From assembly GCA_024697945.1 (NCBI GenBank), contig JAILRU010000048.1:1-64000 (forward strand): 64,000 nt of DNA, in the 5' to 3' direction. Shown one piece after another: positions 35,501-43,454 of this stretch. This DNA is from Bacteroidaceae bacterium. GTDB taxonomy: Bacteria; Bacteroidota; Bacteroidia; Bacteroidales; Bacteroidaceae. The position numbers and the translations under genes are program-made. The notes under the pieces were generated by a model. The model saw only the letters and a program-made list of their open reading frames with translations. It did not search any database and had not been told where the DNA came from. How positions within the stretch are numbered: position 1 is the first letter of the stretch; the number at the start of each line of letters is the position of its first letter.

Positions 35501-36914
35501 CTACAAGGTTGACTACAACTCGACCATAACACCCGAACCTGCACCTGTCAAGAAAGGCATGACCTTCTCAGGCTGGGGCGAGGTGCCCGAAACGATGCCT
35601 GCCTGCGACTTAACCCTGACAGGCACTTACAGCTGGTCGAAGGAAACGGTTGACGGGGTAATCTACCAAGTCACCGACACTCTGAGCAACTACGCTTCCG
35701 TCGTTGGCACAGAAAGCATAATCGAGGAGACAACGATTCTGCCTTATATTGAAATAGGAGGTGACATCTATGAGGTTTATAGCATTGCTGAGGATGCCCT
35801 GCCCAAGACGGTAACGATATATGTTCCCGTAGGGAAGTTGCTGCTTTGGTTGTGGACGAACGGGTATGAAGACATCAGGGAAACTGACAGCGGCAGAAAC
35901 CTGGCTGCTCCGGAAGTGTCGCTGGTTGCGGTGACGGCAAGCTCATTGACCCTGTTCTATGCGAATGAATATCCTGAGTTGACAGAAACGGTAATGGTAT
36001 CAGGCTCGCCAGTAGAGAAGAAGCAGAACGGATATAAAGTTATGCTCAGAGAATTGGAGCCGGACAACCTGTACGAGGAACTCGCTACCCTGACCCTGAC
36101 CTATGAAGATGCATCATACACAAAGTCCTTCTCGTTCAGGACGAATCCTCTTACCCTAACCACCGAACAGCCAAAGGTTGTATCTTTGGGTAATGTTGTT
36201 GTGGCAGCCAAATCGAACCTTGACGATACAGAGTTGAACGTGGGCTTTGAATGGAGGCGTATCGACTGGACGGACGACTTCGCATCGAACTATGGTACAG
36301 CCTATCTCTTTGAAGGCATGATGGAAGGCTACATCCGCAACCTTAATGCTGACAAGCTATGGAAATACAGACCCTACTATACATCCAATGCAGGCAACAG
36401 CTACTATGGAAGTTGGGTGGGCATAGACCCCTCGAACACAAGTTACTTCCTGCCTACAATCCATACATATTCAAGAATCATTCAGTTAGGTAACTGGGCC
36501 GAGATATGGGGCTATGTGATGCGAGGCACAGACAACATTTCAAAACAGGGCTTCATATACTGGAATATGTTATTCCCTTCATCCCGAAGGAACGCGAATG
36601 GCATACCTTCTGATGCAAAGACTATACTGTCCAGCGGCAATGTGATGTCAGCAACGCTGGAAAATCTGGAATACGACACGGAATACTGCTATATGGCCTT
36701 CGTGACGACCACAGAAGGAGAGACGTTCTATGGAGAACCGCAAACATTCAGGACCGACCCTGTTGACCCCGATGCTATCAGCACCACACCTGCTGTTCCC
36801 GAGGTGGAGGAACAGGTTTATGACCTCAATGGCCGCAAGCTGAACAAACCCCAGAAGGGTATCAACATCATCCGCTACTCAGACGGAACAACAAGAAAGG
36901 TCATGATAAAATGA
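32589..36914 (+). CDS. BspA-like leucine-rich surface protein with InlB-type repeats
   Basis: The 1441-residue protein has a signal peptide (KQKSLLILLLAMLTNTTLYA). Treponema/BspA-type leucine-rich repeats follow at about residues 45-290 (units such as ITIPNSVVNIGECAFKEC). A GLUG-like beta-rich region covers about 320-620 (GLFGYV, GGVVGGS, AGILGY). Six InlB-type B repeats of about 61 residues follow at about 650-1015 (EGYTFSGW motif), then a beta-sandwich region. The C-terminus reads YDLNGRKL...GINIIRYSDGTTRKVMIK, the tail common to Prevotella exported proteins and resembling a type IX sorting signal. Such proteins bind host matrix or other bacteria. The start ATG 32589 follows the structured RNA by about 85 bp. 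Confidence 0.92.
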   Translation: MKQKSLLILLLAMLTNTTLYAYDAYIGNGIYYNFSENEAIVTSGDYDYSGDVVIPESVTYKSRTYSVTTIDSYAFYNCSGLTSITIPSSLKKIMMGAFEGCTSLSKVIVKDIAAWCGIIYDGGNAFSNINIPLFYAHHLYSDENTEITEVIIPEGVTRIEARAFRDAKYITSVTIPSSVTYIGREAFRGMHLLTSINIPQTITSIEPYAFQDCRALPNISIPNGVTDIGYHAFRECLALTSITIPNSVVNIGECAFKECISLKDFYCNAINIPATDSGVFSSSPINYATLHVPSFSLDAYSTTEPWSGFGAVIAIGSEVNPETIEIASSKELADFATRVNAGESSLCAVLKTDIDLSEINSSWIPIGNANIPYMGIFDGQGHSITGFELTAIGDYNGLFGYVYNATVKNFSISGILTSQNDWNGVVGRADGASVVSGIHSSLTINVSNYMAHTGGVVGGSSPIHGINHTVLVEGCEYSGTLTHSGEGDCQAGILGYTSGGGVKNCIFSGTIIGENSYYSGILGYCKNINFRGVQNCLSIGKIVADVGCTTAAAIIGNWNGSATTNVNNNYYCLQNGSTTTIGIGNNALNCETPHAVTAEQLASGEICYALNGDQTEINWYQTLGDDDFPVLDNSHLPIRFIDGSYVNDVQYTIFFETDGGSPIESITQYVGSTITPPENPTKEGYTFIGWEPSIPETMPAGGMTCVAQWQINSYTLTYMVDGERYKTSTVVYGSEITTETEPTKEGYTFSGWTDLPETMPDHDVVVTGTFTINSYALVYFVDGEEYSRSEVEYGTKITPLEAPTNEGYTFSGWSYIPETMPAGDVVVMGSFSINSYTLTYMVDGEVYKTSTIVYGSEITPEAEPTKEGYTFSGWSEIPETMPAGDYVVTGTFTVNSYTLSYIVDGEEYKTSSVEYGTTLTPEEEPTREGYTFSGWSEIPDTMPAEDVVITGSFIINQYLLTYILDGEEYKSYKVDYNSTITPEPAPVKKGMTFSGWGEVPETMPACDLTLTGTYSWSKETVDGVIYQVTDTLSNYASVVGTESIIEETTILPYIEIGGDIYEVYSIAEDALPKTVTIYVPVGKLLLWLWTNGYEDIRETDSGRNLAAPEVSLVAVTASSLTLFYANEYPELTETVMVSGSPVEKKQNGYKVMLRELEPDNLYEELATLTLTYEDASYTKSFSFRTNPLTLTTEQPKVVSLGNVVVAAKSNLDDTELNVGFEWRRIDWTDDFASNYGTAYLFEGMMEGYIRNLNADKLWKYRPYYTSNAGNSYYGSWVGIDPSNTSYFLPTIHTYSRIIQLGNWAEIWGYVMRGTDNISKQGFIYWNMLFPSSRRNANGIPSDAKTILSSGNVMSATLENLEYDTEYCYMAFVTTTEGETFYGEPQTFRTDPVDPDAISTTPAVPEVEEQVYDLNGRKLNKPQKGINIIRYSDGTTRKVMIK
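34541..35638 (+). repeat. Six in-frame 183-bp repeats inside BspA-like gene
   Basis: Six consecutive units of about 61 codons encode InlB-type B repeats, each containing GYTFxGW or GMTFSGW and an ETMP or DTMP motif. Units 2, 4 and 5 are the most alike at DNA level, so unit number could change by recombination. Confidence 0.85.
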
Positions 36915-36930
36915 CCAACTTATAATTGAT

Positions 36931-36973
36931 AACGGCAGCGATGACTTCAAATGAGGTTGTCGCTGCCGTTTTG
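36931..36973 (+). terminator. Terminator of BspA-like gene
   Basis: A perfect 11-bp stem AACGGCAGCGA/TCGCTGCCGTT is followed by TTGT, 17 bases after the stop codon. Confidence 0.8.
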
Positions 36974-37000
36974 TACAGTAATGGTACAATATACTCTTCG

Positions 37001-37075
37001 CAAACCTTTGGCAAGTACATAGCAAACCCTTCGCAAACCTAGGCAAACCCTTTGGACTTGCCAAGGGTTTGCCTA
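37001..37075. repeat. GCAAACC / GGTTTGC repeat cluster
   Basis: Four direct copies of a GCAAACC(C)TTNGGCAA-like unit end in a hairpin, GGCAAACCCTT with AAGGGTTTGCC (about 37042-37073). No gene is seen. Confidence 0.65.
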
Positions 37076-37130
37076 CACTATGCCAAGAGCGAGAGAAGAG
37101 CGAAGATGTAAGATGGCTGATGGCTGATGA

Positions 37131-37378
37131 AAAGGCGCAATGTTAACCAAGCGGACGCACCAGCGTCATACGTCGATAGTTGTACGAGAGCCAATAGCTC
37201 CGCTTCAAGGATTCGGACAGGAAAGAATGGTCAATCAGATGCTTTGCCAAAGGGTGCTCTTTGGCAAAGAAATCCAATTCCCGTTTCACCAATCTTTCAG
37301 TCATACCAAAAATCTCAATAAAATGCGATTTTGTATTTCTTTTTACATGGAAAGTTACGTAATTGGAGCAAAATCGCA
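37131..37378. other. Hairpin-rich non-coding segment
   Basis: Successive short hairpins occur: GACGC/GCGTC near 37153, GAGC/GCTC near 37188 and a perfect 11-bp CTTTGCCAAAG/CTTTGGCAAAG pair at about 37241-37268. A GCGATTTTG/CAAAATCGC pair follows (about 37324-37332 and 37370-37378). It starts with AAAGGCGCAATGTTA, also found at 14445. Short open frames on both strands here look accidental. Confidence 0.4.
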
Positions 37379-37454
37379 ACTTATTGCGACCCGAGTTCTC
37401 ATGTACGGTCAAGTTTAGGCGTATAAAAAAGAAAAGAGACCTTGTAATTTGTAC

Positions 37455-38480
37455 TTATTTCAGCAGGTCGGCGTAGGTGTCGATGGCGGCATTGACTCGT
37501 GTGATGGCTTCCTCCATAGTGCATTGGAGTTTGCCGCCGCTGGCGTTCTTGTGACCGCCGCCATTGAAGAAGCGCGATGCCATCTGGTCGCATGGGAAGT
37601 CGCCGACGCTGCGCAGGCTGAGCTTCATGGTGCCGGGATGCTCGGTGTCTTCGTTGATGAAGATGCTGAGACGCATGCCGAGTATCTGCAGGGGGATGTT
37701 GACGATGCCTTCTGTATCTCCATTCTTGATCTTGAACAGGCGACGCTGCTCGTTCGTGAGCGTCATGATGGCGGTGTGGCGGTCGTGGAGCACCTTCATG
37801 TTGACGTAGAGCAAATAGCCTTGCAACCGCAAACGGGCCTCGGAAGCCGTCCAGAAAACGTTGCGATAGATCTGGTCCTTGTCGATGCCGCGAGCCAGCA
37901 GATGACTGATGTACTCGTAGATGACAGGGCGGTTGGAGTTGAACGAGAAGGCGCCTGTGTCGCACATCATGGCTGCATAGAGACAGATGGCCTCATCGAT
38001 GGAGATGTCGTCGAGTTCGCCTTGCTGATGTAGCAGGTGACAGATGACTTCGCCCGTGGCACACATCTCAGGATGGGAGATGGTGACCTGACAGAAGTCA
38101 GCTGGGTCGAGATGATGGTCGATGAGGACGCGCGGGGCTTTGCTCTGCATGATGGCTTCCTCCAAGCCAGCAAGTCGGTTGGGCTGGTTCAGGTCGCAGA
38201 CGATGACGAGGTCGGCTACGTCGATAGCAGCCTTTATCTTTTCCTGATGCTTTGCGTTCGTGTGTATGAGGATGCTGTCAGTACCCGGCATCCACTTGAG
38301 GAAGTCGGGAAAGATGTTGGGCACGATGACTGTTGCCTGCTTGCCTCTCCGCTCAAGGTAGTGCTTCAGGGCAAGTGCTGAACCGATAGCATCGCCGTCG
38401 GGGTTGACGTGGGCGCAGATGACGACATGAGAGCTGCGCTCTATTAGTTCACTATTGATAATTGACAATTGACAATTCAT
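37455..38480 (-). CDS. nrnA: DHH-family phosphoesterase NrnA (nanoRNase/pAp phosphatase)
   Basis: The 341-residue protein has the DHH/DHHA1 layout: HVNPDGDAIGSALAL (about 23-37), the VIVCDLNQP acidic motif, DHHLDPADF (about 120) and the C-terminal GGGHKNASGG (about 310). NrnA-type enzymes degrade short oligoribonucleotides and dephosphorylate pAp in the cytoplasm. The first 12 residues (MNCQLSIINSEL) come from a GTCAATTATCAATAG microrepeat, so the family-like part begins near ERSSHVVI. It is downstream of ctpA on the same strand. Confidence 0.92.
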   Translation of the reverse strand: MNCQLSIINSELIERSSHVVICAHVNPDGDAIGSALALKHYLERRGKQATVIVPNIFPDFLKWMPGTDSILIHTNAKHQEKIKAAIDVADLVIVCDLNQPNRLAGLEEAIMQSKAPRVLIDHHLDPADFCQVTISHPEMCATGEVICHLLHQQGELDDISIDEAICLYAAMMCDTGAFSFNSNRPVIYEYISHLLARGIDKDQIYRNVFWTASEARLRLQGYLLYVNMKVLHDRHTAIMTLTNEQRRLFKIKNGDTEGIVNIPLQILGMRLSIFINEDTEHPGTMKLSLRSVGDFPCDQMASRFFNGGGHKNASGGKLQCTMEEAITRVNAAIDTYADLLK

Positions 38481-38524
38481 AAGTCACAATTATTTGACGA
38501 AGTGGCATATTCCGCGACGTAGGC

Positions 38525-40243
38525 TCAGGCATTGAAGAACGCAGCAGGAGTATTGTGGAAATATATCGTTCGGTATCTGCCGTCTGTTTGCGCGTTTGCC
38601 GTTGTCTTGTTGTCTTTTCTCTGTTCATCCTCCGGTTTCGGAGCTTCCGGGAAGGACTTCCCTTCGTTCAGTATCTCCTGGGCCTTGAGGATGGTGGGGT
38701 CGTCCTTTCCGAGGAACATCAGGTAGTCCTTCATTTCCCCTACATTATATATTATAGTGCCGTAGATGTTGCGCTCGAAGAGCTGGCGGCTTTTCTGGAG
38801 CATGAGGTTGCGGCGGCGCAACTGGTGCTTCTCGCCAAACTGGGCAAACTTCTCCAACAGGTTCTCCCGACGCAGGAACTTCTCCATGCGGTCCGCCGTC
38901 TGGAGCGAGGTGAGCTTGGCGCGGTTCTCGTCGGAGTAGGAGAAAGCAAACTGGCGAATGAGTCCGGTCAGGACTGCCTCGCGGTAGTAGGAAGTCACAC
39001 CCGTCGTATCCTCTGGCACGAAGACATCGGGCGTGATACCGCCGCCGCCATAGACGATGCGGCCGATGCTGGTCTGGAACTGCTCGCCCTCTTGATGAAT
39101 GCTGTCCTGCGAGAAGAACTCACCGCGCTCGTAGCGCATAATGAGGTCGTTCTCGTACTCCTCGCCATGTCCCTTTTCGTAGGGCTTCTGGATGCAGCGT
39201 CCGCTGGGCGTGTAGTAACGGGCTACGGTAAGACGTACCACGCTGCCGTCGCGGAACTCCATCGGTTCTTGCACAAGGCCCTTGCCGAAGGTGCGCCGCC
39301 CGACGATGGTACCTCTGTCGTTGTCCTGGATGGCACCGGCAAAGATTTCGCTGGCGCTGGCGCTTCCTTCATCCACAAGCACGACGATGGGAAGCTTCTG
39401 GAAGCTGCCACGTCCGTCGCTGTAGAATTCCTTGCGAGGACTCTTACGTCCCTCGGTATAGACAATCAGATTACCGCCCGGCAGGAACTCGTTGACCATC
39501 TGGATGGCTATGTGCATGTAGCCGCCACGATTACCGCGAAGGTCAACGATGAGCTGCTTCATGCCCTCCATGTTAAGTTCGGCCAGGGCAACAAGCATTT
39601 CGGCATAGGTCTGTTCGCCAAAGTTCTTGACGCGGAGGTAACCGGTCTTTTCGCCCATCATGAAGAAGGCATCGACACTGACCACAGGTATGTCGCCGCG
39701 AACAACCGTGAAGTATTGAATGTCGGTCGAACCGTGGCGACGAATGCCGAGATTGACCTTGGAGCCTTTTGGCCCCTTGAGATGCTTCATCACCTTATCG
39801 GAATCCATGCCGACGAGCGACACGGTATCGGCCGTCACGATGCGGTCGCCTGCCAGGATGCCCACCTTCTCGGCAGGACCTCCATGTATGACAGACATCA
39901 CGTTGACGGTGTCCTGTTCCATAGTGAACTGTACGCCGATGCCACTGAAGGAGCCCTTCAGGTCCTCGACCGACTCCTCGGCTTCCTTTGGGCCGAAATA
40001 GCTGCTGTGCGGGTCGAGTTCACTAAGAATCTGCGGCATGGCATCCTCGACCAGCGTGTTCATATCGACGGTATCGACGTAGTTGTTGTCGATAAGCTGC
40101 AAAAGATAGCCCACCTTGCTGCTGCCAGTGTTGATGATGTTGATGCGGCCGCCGGAGAAATGGCTGGTGTAGAAAGTGCCGATAAAGATGCCCACGATGG
40201 TGCCAATGGCAATCAGGAGGGGCGTAAAGCGGTGCTTGTCCAT
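38525..40243 (-). CDS. S41 C-terminal processing protease (CtpA-type)
   Basis: The protein has a membrane anchor/signal region at about 8-26, then a PDZ domain (GSFSGIGVQFTMEQDTVNV...GGPAEKVGILAGDRIV, about 95-180). The S41 peptidase domain follows, with the catalytic Ser in VLVDEGSASASEIFAGA and the Lys in RTFGKGLVQ. It cleaves periplasmic proteins from a hydrophobic C-terminus. The 572-residue length fits Bacteroidetes S41 enzymes. It follows the M3 peptidase-deaminase gene by about 20 bases, in one operon. Confidence 0.94.
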   Translation of the reverse strand: MDKHRFTPLLIAIGTIVGIFIGTFYTSHFSGGRINIINTGSSKVGYLLQLIDNNYVDTVDMNTLVEDAMPQILSELDPHSSYFGPKEAEESVEDLKGSFSGIGVQFTMEQDTVNVMSVIHGGPAEKVGILAGDRIVTADTVSLVGMDSDKVMKHLKGPKGSKVNLGIRRHGSTDIQYFTVVRGDIPVVSVDAFFMMGEKTGYLRVKNFGEQTYAEMLVALAELNMEGMKQLIVDLRGNRGGYMHIAIQMVNEFLPGGNLIVYTEGRKSPRKEFYSDGRGSFQKLPIVVLVDEGSASASEIFAGAIQDNDRGTIVGRRTFGKGLVQEPMEFRDGSVVRLTVARYYTPSGRCIQKPYEKGHGEEYENDLIMRYERGEFFSQDSIHQEGEQFQTSIGRIVYGGGGITPDVFVPEDTTGVTSYYREAVLTGLIRQFAFSYSDENRAKLTSLQTADRMEKFLRRENLLEKFAQFGEKHQLRRRNLMLQKSRQLFERNIYGTIIYNVGEMKDYLMFLGKDDPTILKAQEILNEGKSFPEAPKPEDEQRKDNKTTANAQTDGRYRTIYFHNTPAAFFNA

Positions 40244-40264
40244 TTTATTTCTAAGTAATCTGAG

Positions 40265-42718
40265 TTATTCTGTCTTAATCAACTTGACTTCGATGCCGGC
40301 GCGACGCAGGAGGTCAACGCCATCGGTCAGACGGTATTCGCGGCTATAGATGACGCGCTTTATGCCCGCCTGAATAATGAGCTTGGCACACTCGATGCAA
40401 GGCGAATCGGTGACGTAGAGCGTTGAGCCGTCGCTATTGTTGCCGCTTCTGGCAATCTTCGTGATAGCATTTGCCTCGGCATGCAACACGTAAGGCTTGG
40501 TCACGCCATTTTCTTCGCAGATATTCTCGAAGCCCGAGGGTGTACCATTGTAGCCGTCGCTGATAATCATCTTGTCCTTCACGATGAGTGCTCCCACCTG
40601 ACGGCGCTGGCAATAGCTGTTCTCGCTCCATATCTGAGCCATGCGGAGATAGCGGAGGTCGAGGGCATGCTGCTTACTGGTAGGAGAAGTTTGCGAGCAC
40701 GGGATGCCGTTTCGTTTCAGCAGGGCCTTGATGTCTGGCTCCTTGCCACGGAAGTTCACATAGAGCTGCATGGGGTCGGCTGTTCCTCCTTGCGAGAGGA
40801 TTGTGCTACGGAAACGCTCTGCTGTCTCCTTGTCGAAGATGCCTTTTTCCAGGAAGAGACTGAAGGCATCGGCATCGAGCACCTCGGCCCACTTGTAGCT
40901 GTAATAACCTGCTGCATAGCCGCCGCTCATGATGTGGGAGAACTGTACGCTCATATTTGTACCCGCGACGGCAGGCAGCAACTGTGTCCGGCTCCATGCT
41001 TTTCGTTCGAAGTCCATGATGTCGTCGGTGAGAGGTCCTGTCAGCGTATAATAGGCCATGTCGAGCATACAGAAGCTGAGCTGGCGGATGCAAGCATAGC
41101 CGCAATGGAAGTTACGGCTCTGACGTATGCGCTCGATAAGCTCGTCGGGTAGTGGTTCTCCTGTCTCGAAGTGATTGGCAAATGTGTGCAGGAACTCAGG
41201 CTCGACTGCGAAGTTCTCCATCAGTTGTGATGGGAGTTCCACGAAGTCACGCAGGACGTTTGTGCCGCTCAACGGCTGATAGTGCACCTTCGAGAAGATG
41301 CTGTGCAAGGCGTGGCCGAACTCATGCAGGAAAGTCTCCACCTCGCTCAAAGTGAGCAGCGAAGGCTTCTCTTTTGTGGGCTTTGTCAGGTTCATGACGA
41401 TGCTGACGTGCGGACGGTGGTCGTTGCCAGCCTCGTCGATGTATTGTTCGCTGAAGTCTGTCATCCAGGCTCCGCTCTGCTTGCTGGCACGCGGGAAGAA
41501 ATCGGCATAAAGGACAGCCAGGAAGCTGCCGTCAGCATCGAAAACCTCGTAGGCTTCGACATCGGGATGATAAACTTCAATTTGGGGTTGTAGGCGGAAC
41601 GTGATGCCGTAAAGCTTTGTGGCAAGTCCGAAGATACCGTCCTTGACTTTTTGCAACTGGAAATAGGGACGGAGCATCTCGCTGTCGATATTGTGCTTCT
41701 GCAACTGCAACTTGTGGCTATAGTAGCCCCAATCCCAGGGTTGCAGACCATCCTCTAAGGGAGAACCTATGAGGGCCTTCACCTCTTCAAGCTCCGTTTT
41801 TGCCACAGGCATATAGGCTTCGTAGAGTTTGTCGATGAGGTCGTTCACGCGACCTGTAGTCTTTGCCATTCTGTTTCCCAAGGCATATTCGGCGTAGCAT
41901 TTGTAGCCAAGCAGGGAAGCAAGCTCATGCCTGAGATTGACGATTTGTCGCACAATCTCGCGGTTGTCGCATGCATCGCCTTTGCAGCAGAGCGTATTCT
42001 TTGCCATATACATCTGCTGACGCAGTTCGCGGTTGTCGGCGTAGGTGAGGAATGGTCCATAGCTGGGTGCATGAAGGGTAAAGAGCCAACCCTCCTTGCC
42101 CTTTTCCTTTGCAGCTAGAGCTGCAGCATCCTTTGCCGTGTCGGGCAGACCTGAAAGCTGACTTGGGTCGGTGATGTGAAGCTCGTAGTCGTTGGTCTGC
42201 TTGAGCTCGTTCTGACTGAACAGCAACCCCAATTGAGCAAGTTCTGTCTCTATGGCAGCAAATCGCTCCTTGTTCTCTTTACTGAGTAGGGCCCCGCTGC
42301 GAACGAAAGCGTCGTAGGTATCATCCAGGAGCTTCTGCTCTTCAGGGTTTAGCCCTTTATCACCTTCACCTTTTAACTTTTTAACCCTCTCAAAGAGATT
42401 CTCGTTGTGCATGATGCGGGCATAGTGCTCGGTTAGCAATGGCGAGAGCTTCTGTGCCAGGGCATCCATCTCGTCGGAAGTGTTGGCGTTGACAAGGTTG
42501 AAGAAGATGCTGGTTGTGCGCTCCAACAATTCGCCTGTCCTTGGGGCGATGGTATTCTGGAATGTCGGCGGCTCCGGATTATTGATGATGGCAGCCACGG
42601 CCTCGTCCTCTTGCCTCATGGCCTCGAGAATGGCAGGTTCGAAGTCCTCAAGCTTTATGCGCGAGAAGGGTGCCGTCCCGTGTAGCGTCTGAAATTTAGG
42701 TTCAAGTAATATGTTCAT
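40265..42718 (-). CDS. Fusion of M3 dipeptidyl carboxypeptidase and dCMP deaminase
   Basis: A single 817-residue frame joins two enzymes. Residues 1 to about 670 are an M3-family Zn oligopeptidase (Dcp type) with HEFGHALHS near 455 and the Dcp-like segments ENFAVEPEFL and SHIMSGGYAAGYYSYKWAEVLDADAF. From about 676 the sequence is a full dCMP deaminase: LDLRYLRMA, VGALIVKD, YNGTPSGFEN, the HAE motif at 746-748 and P-C774-I-E-C777. In related genomes these are usually separate neighbouring genes. No in-frame ATG remains at the junction (nt about 40693). It could be a true fusion or the result of a lost stop codon. Confidence 0.9.
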   Translation of the reverse strand: MNILLEPKFQTLHGTAPFSRIKLEDFEPAILEAMRQEDEAVAAIINNPEPPTFQNTIAPRTGELLERTTSIFFNLVNANTSDEMDALAQKLSPLLTEHYARIMHNENLFERVKKLKGEGDKGLNPEEQKLLDDTYDAFVRSGALLSKENKERFAAIETELAQLGLLFSQNELKQTNDYELHITDPSQLSGLPDTAKDAAALAAKEKGKEGWLFTLHAPSYGPFLTYADNRELRQQMYMAKNTLCCKGDACDNREIVRQIVNLRHELASLLGYKCYAEYALGNRMAKTTGRVNDLIDKLYEAYMPVAKTELEEVKALIGSPLEDGLQPWDWGYYSHKLQLQKHNIDSEMLRPYFQLQKVKDGIFGLATKLYGITFRLQPQIEVYHPDVEAYEVFDADGSFLAVLYADFFPRASKQSGAWMTDFSEQYIDEAGNDHRPHVSIVMNLTKPTKEKPSLLTLSEVETFLHEFGHALHSIFSKVHYQPLSGTNVLRDFVELPSQLMENFAVEPEFLHTFANHFETGEPLPDELIERIRQSRNFHCGYACIRQLSFCMLDMAYYTLTGPLTDDIMDFERKAWSRTQLLPAVAGTNMSVQFSHIMSGGYAAGYYSYKWAEVLDADAFSLFLEKGIFDKETAERFRSTILSQGGTADPMQLYVNFRGKEPDIKALLKRNGIPCSQTSPTSKQHALDLRYLRMAQIWSENSYCQRRQVGALIVKDKMIISDGYNGTPSGFENICEENGVTKPYVLHAEANAITKIARSGNNSDGSTLYVTDSPCIECAKLIIQAGIKRVIYSREYRLTDGVDLLRRAGIEVKLIKTE

Positions 42719-42758
42719 ATATTGTTTTCAACTCTTTATTTTTTACCTTTTAAACCTT

Positions 42759-43454
42759 TCACATTTTCACACTTTCACATTTTAAAATGTTCTCTATGTC
42801 GTGTATGATGAAATGTCCCCTGCCTAAGCGGATGCTACCTTCCTTGTCCCATCGGTTGAGTATCTGTGAAACGGTGATACGTCTTTCATCGATGTAATGG
42901 GCGAGTTCTTTCATGTGAATGAAGATTTCCACTTCGCCTTTGCAATCGTAAAAGATGATGCTGAGAAAGTGTCGCAGGCGGTCTTCTGCATTGTCTAATT
43001 GGCAAGGACGGAGTGCAGTTTCCCTCTTTTGCGCTATGGCTGAAAGAGTATTGAGCATGTTAAGCCGGAATACTTCACTCTTCATCAGGTGGCTTCCAAT
43101 CAGTCCCTTACGTATGCCCAACATCTTGACTTCGGTCTTAGCCCGATAGGTGTATTCGTAGGTCGGCGTAAGTCCGAAGAGTCTGTCAACCTCGATAACG
43201 GCAGGTGCTTTCAGCAAGGAGTGGCTGGCATAGATGCCATCGGATGACTGGTGCTCCCGTTGAAGCTCGCCCTCGACCAAATAGAGCAGTTGGGAACAAT
43301 TGTCACCTTGACGGATGAGGGGTGAGGAAGAGGCGGGAAACTCGTCTGCGTCGAGTCTCAGGGCTTCCTCCCAGCCAAGCAATTCCCTACTGCTGATGCC
43401 CTGAAGCAACGGCAATCTGGTGAAGAGCGCATATCGAGTACTGAGGTCTTTCAT
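42759..43454 (-). CDS. Crp/Fnr-family transcription regulator
   Basis: The protein (231 residues from ATG 43454) has an N-terminal cyclic-nucleotide-binding-type barrel (LIRQGDNCSQLLYLVEGEL) and a C-terminal winged helix (HYIDERRITVSQILNRWDKEG). There is no Cys cluster for an Fnr-type iron-sulfur site. The start overlaps the apbE stop as ATGA, which decides it over the upstream in-frame start at 43490. In Bacteroidetes such regulators often respond to redox or nitrosative stress; the ligand here is unknown. Confidence 0.88.
   Translation of the reverse strand: MKDLSTRYALFTRLPLLQGISSRELLGWEEALRLDADEFPASSSPLIRQGDNCSQLLYLVEGELQREHQSSDGIYASHSLLKAPAVIEVDRLFGLTPTYEYTYRAKTEVKMLGIRKGLIGSHLMKSEVFRLNMLNTLSAIAQKRETALRPCQLDNAEDRLRHFLSIIFYDCKGEVEIFIHMKELAHYIDERRITVSQILNRWDKEGSIRLGRGHFIIHDIENILKCESVKM

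Noticed and set aside
37127-37410. Group II intron or reverse transcriptase remnant
   Set aside because: A CATGTACGGT string recalls domain V, but the pairing strand is missing and neither short frame has reverse transcriptase motifs.
38525-42718. Phage or integrated element signature
   Set aside because: Genes here are conserved chromosomal functions with uniform codon use.
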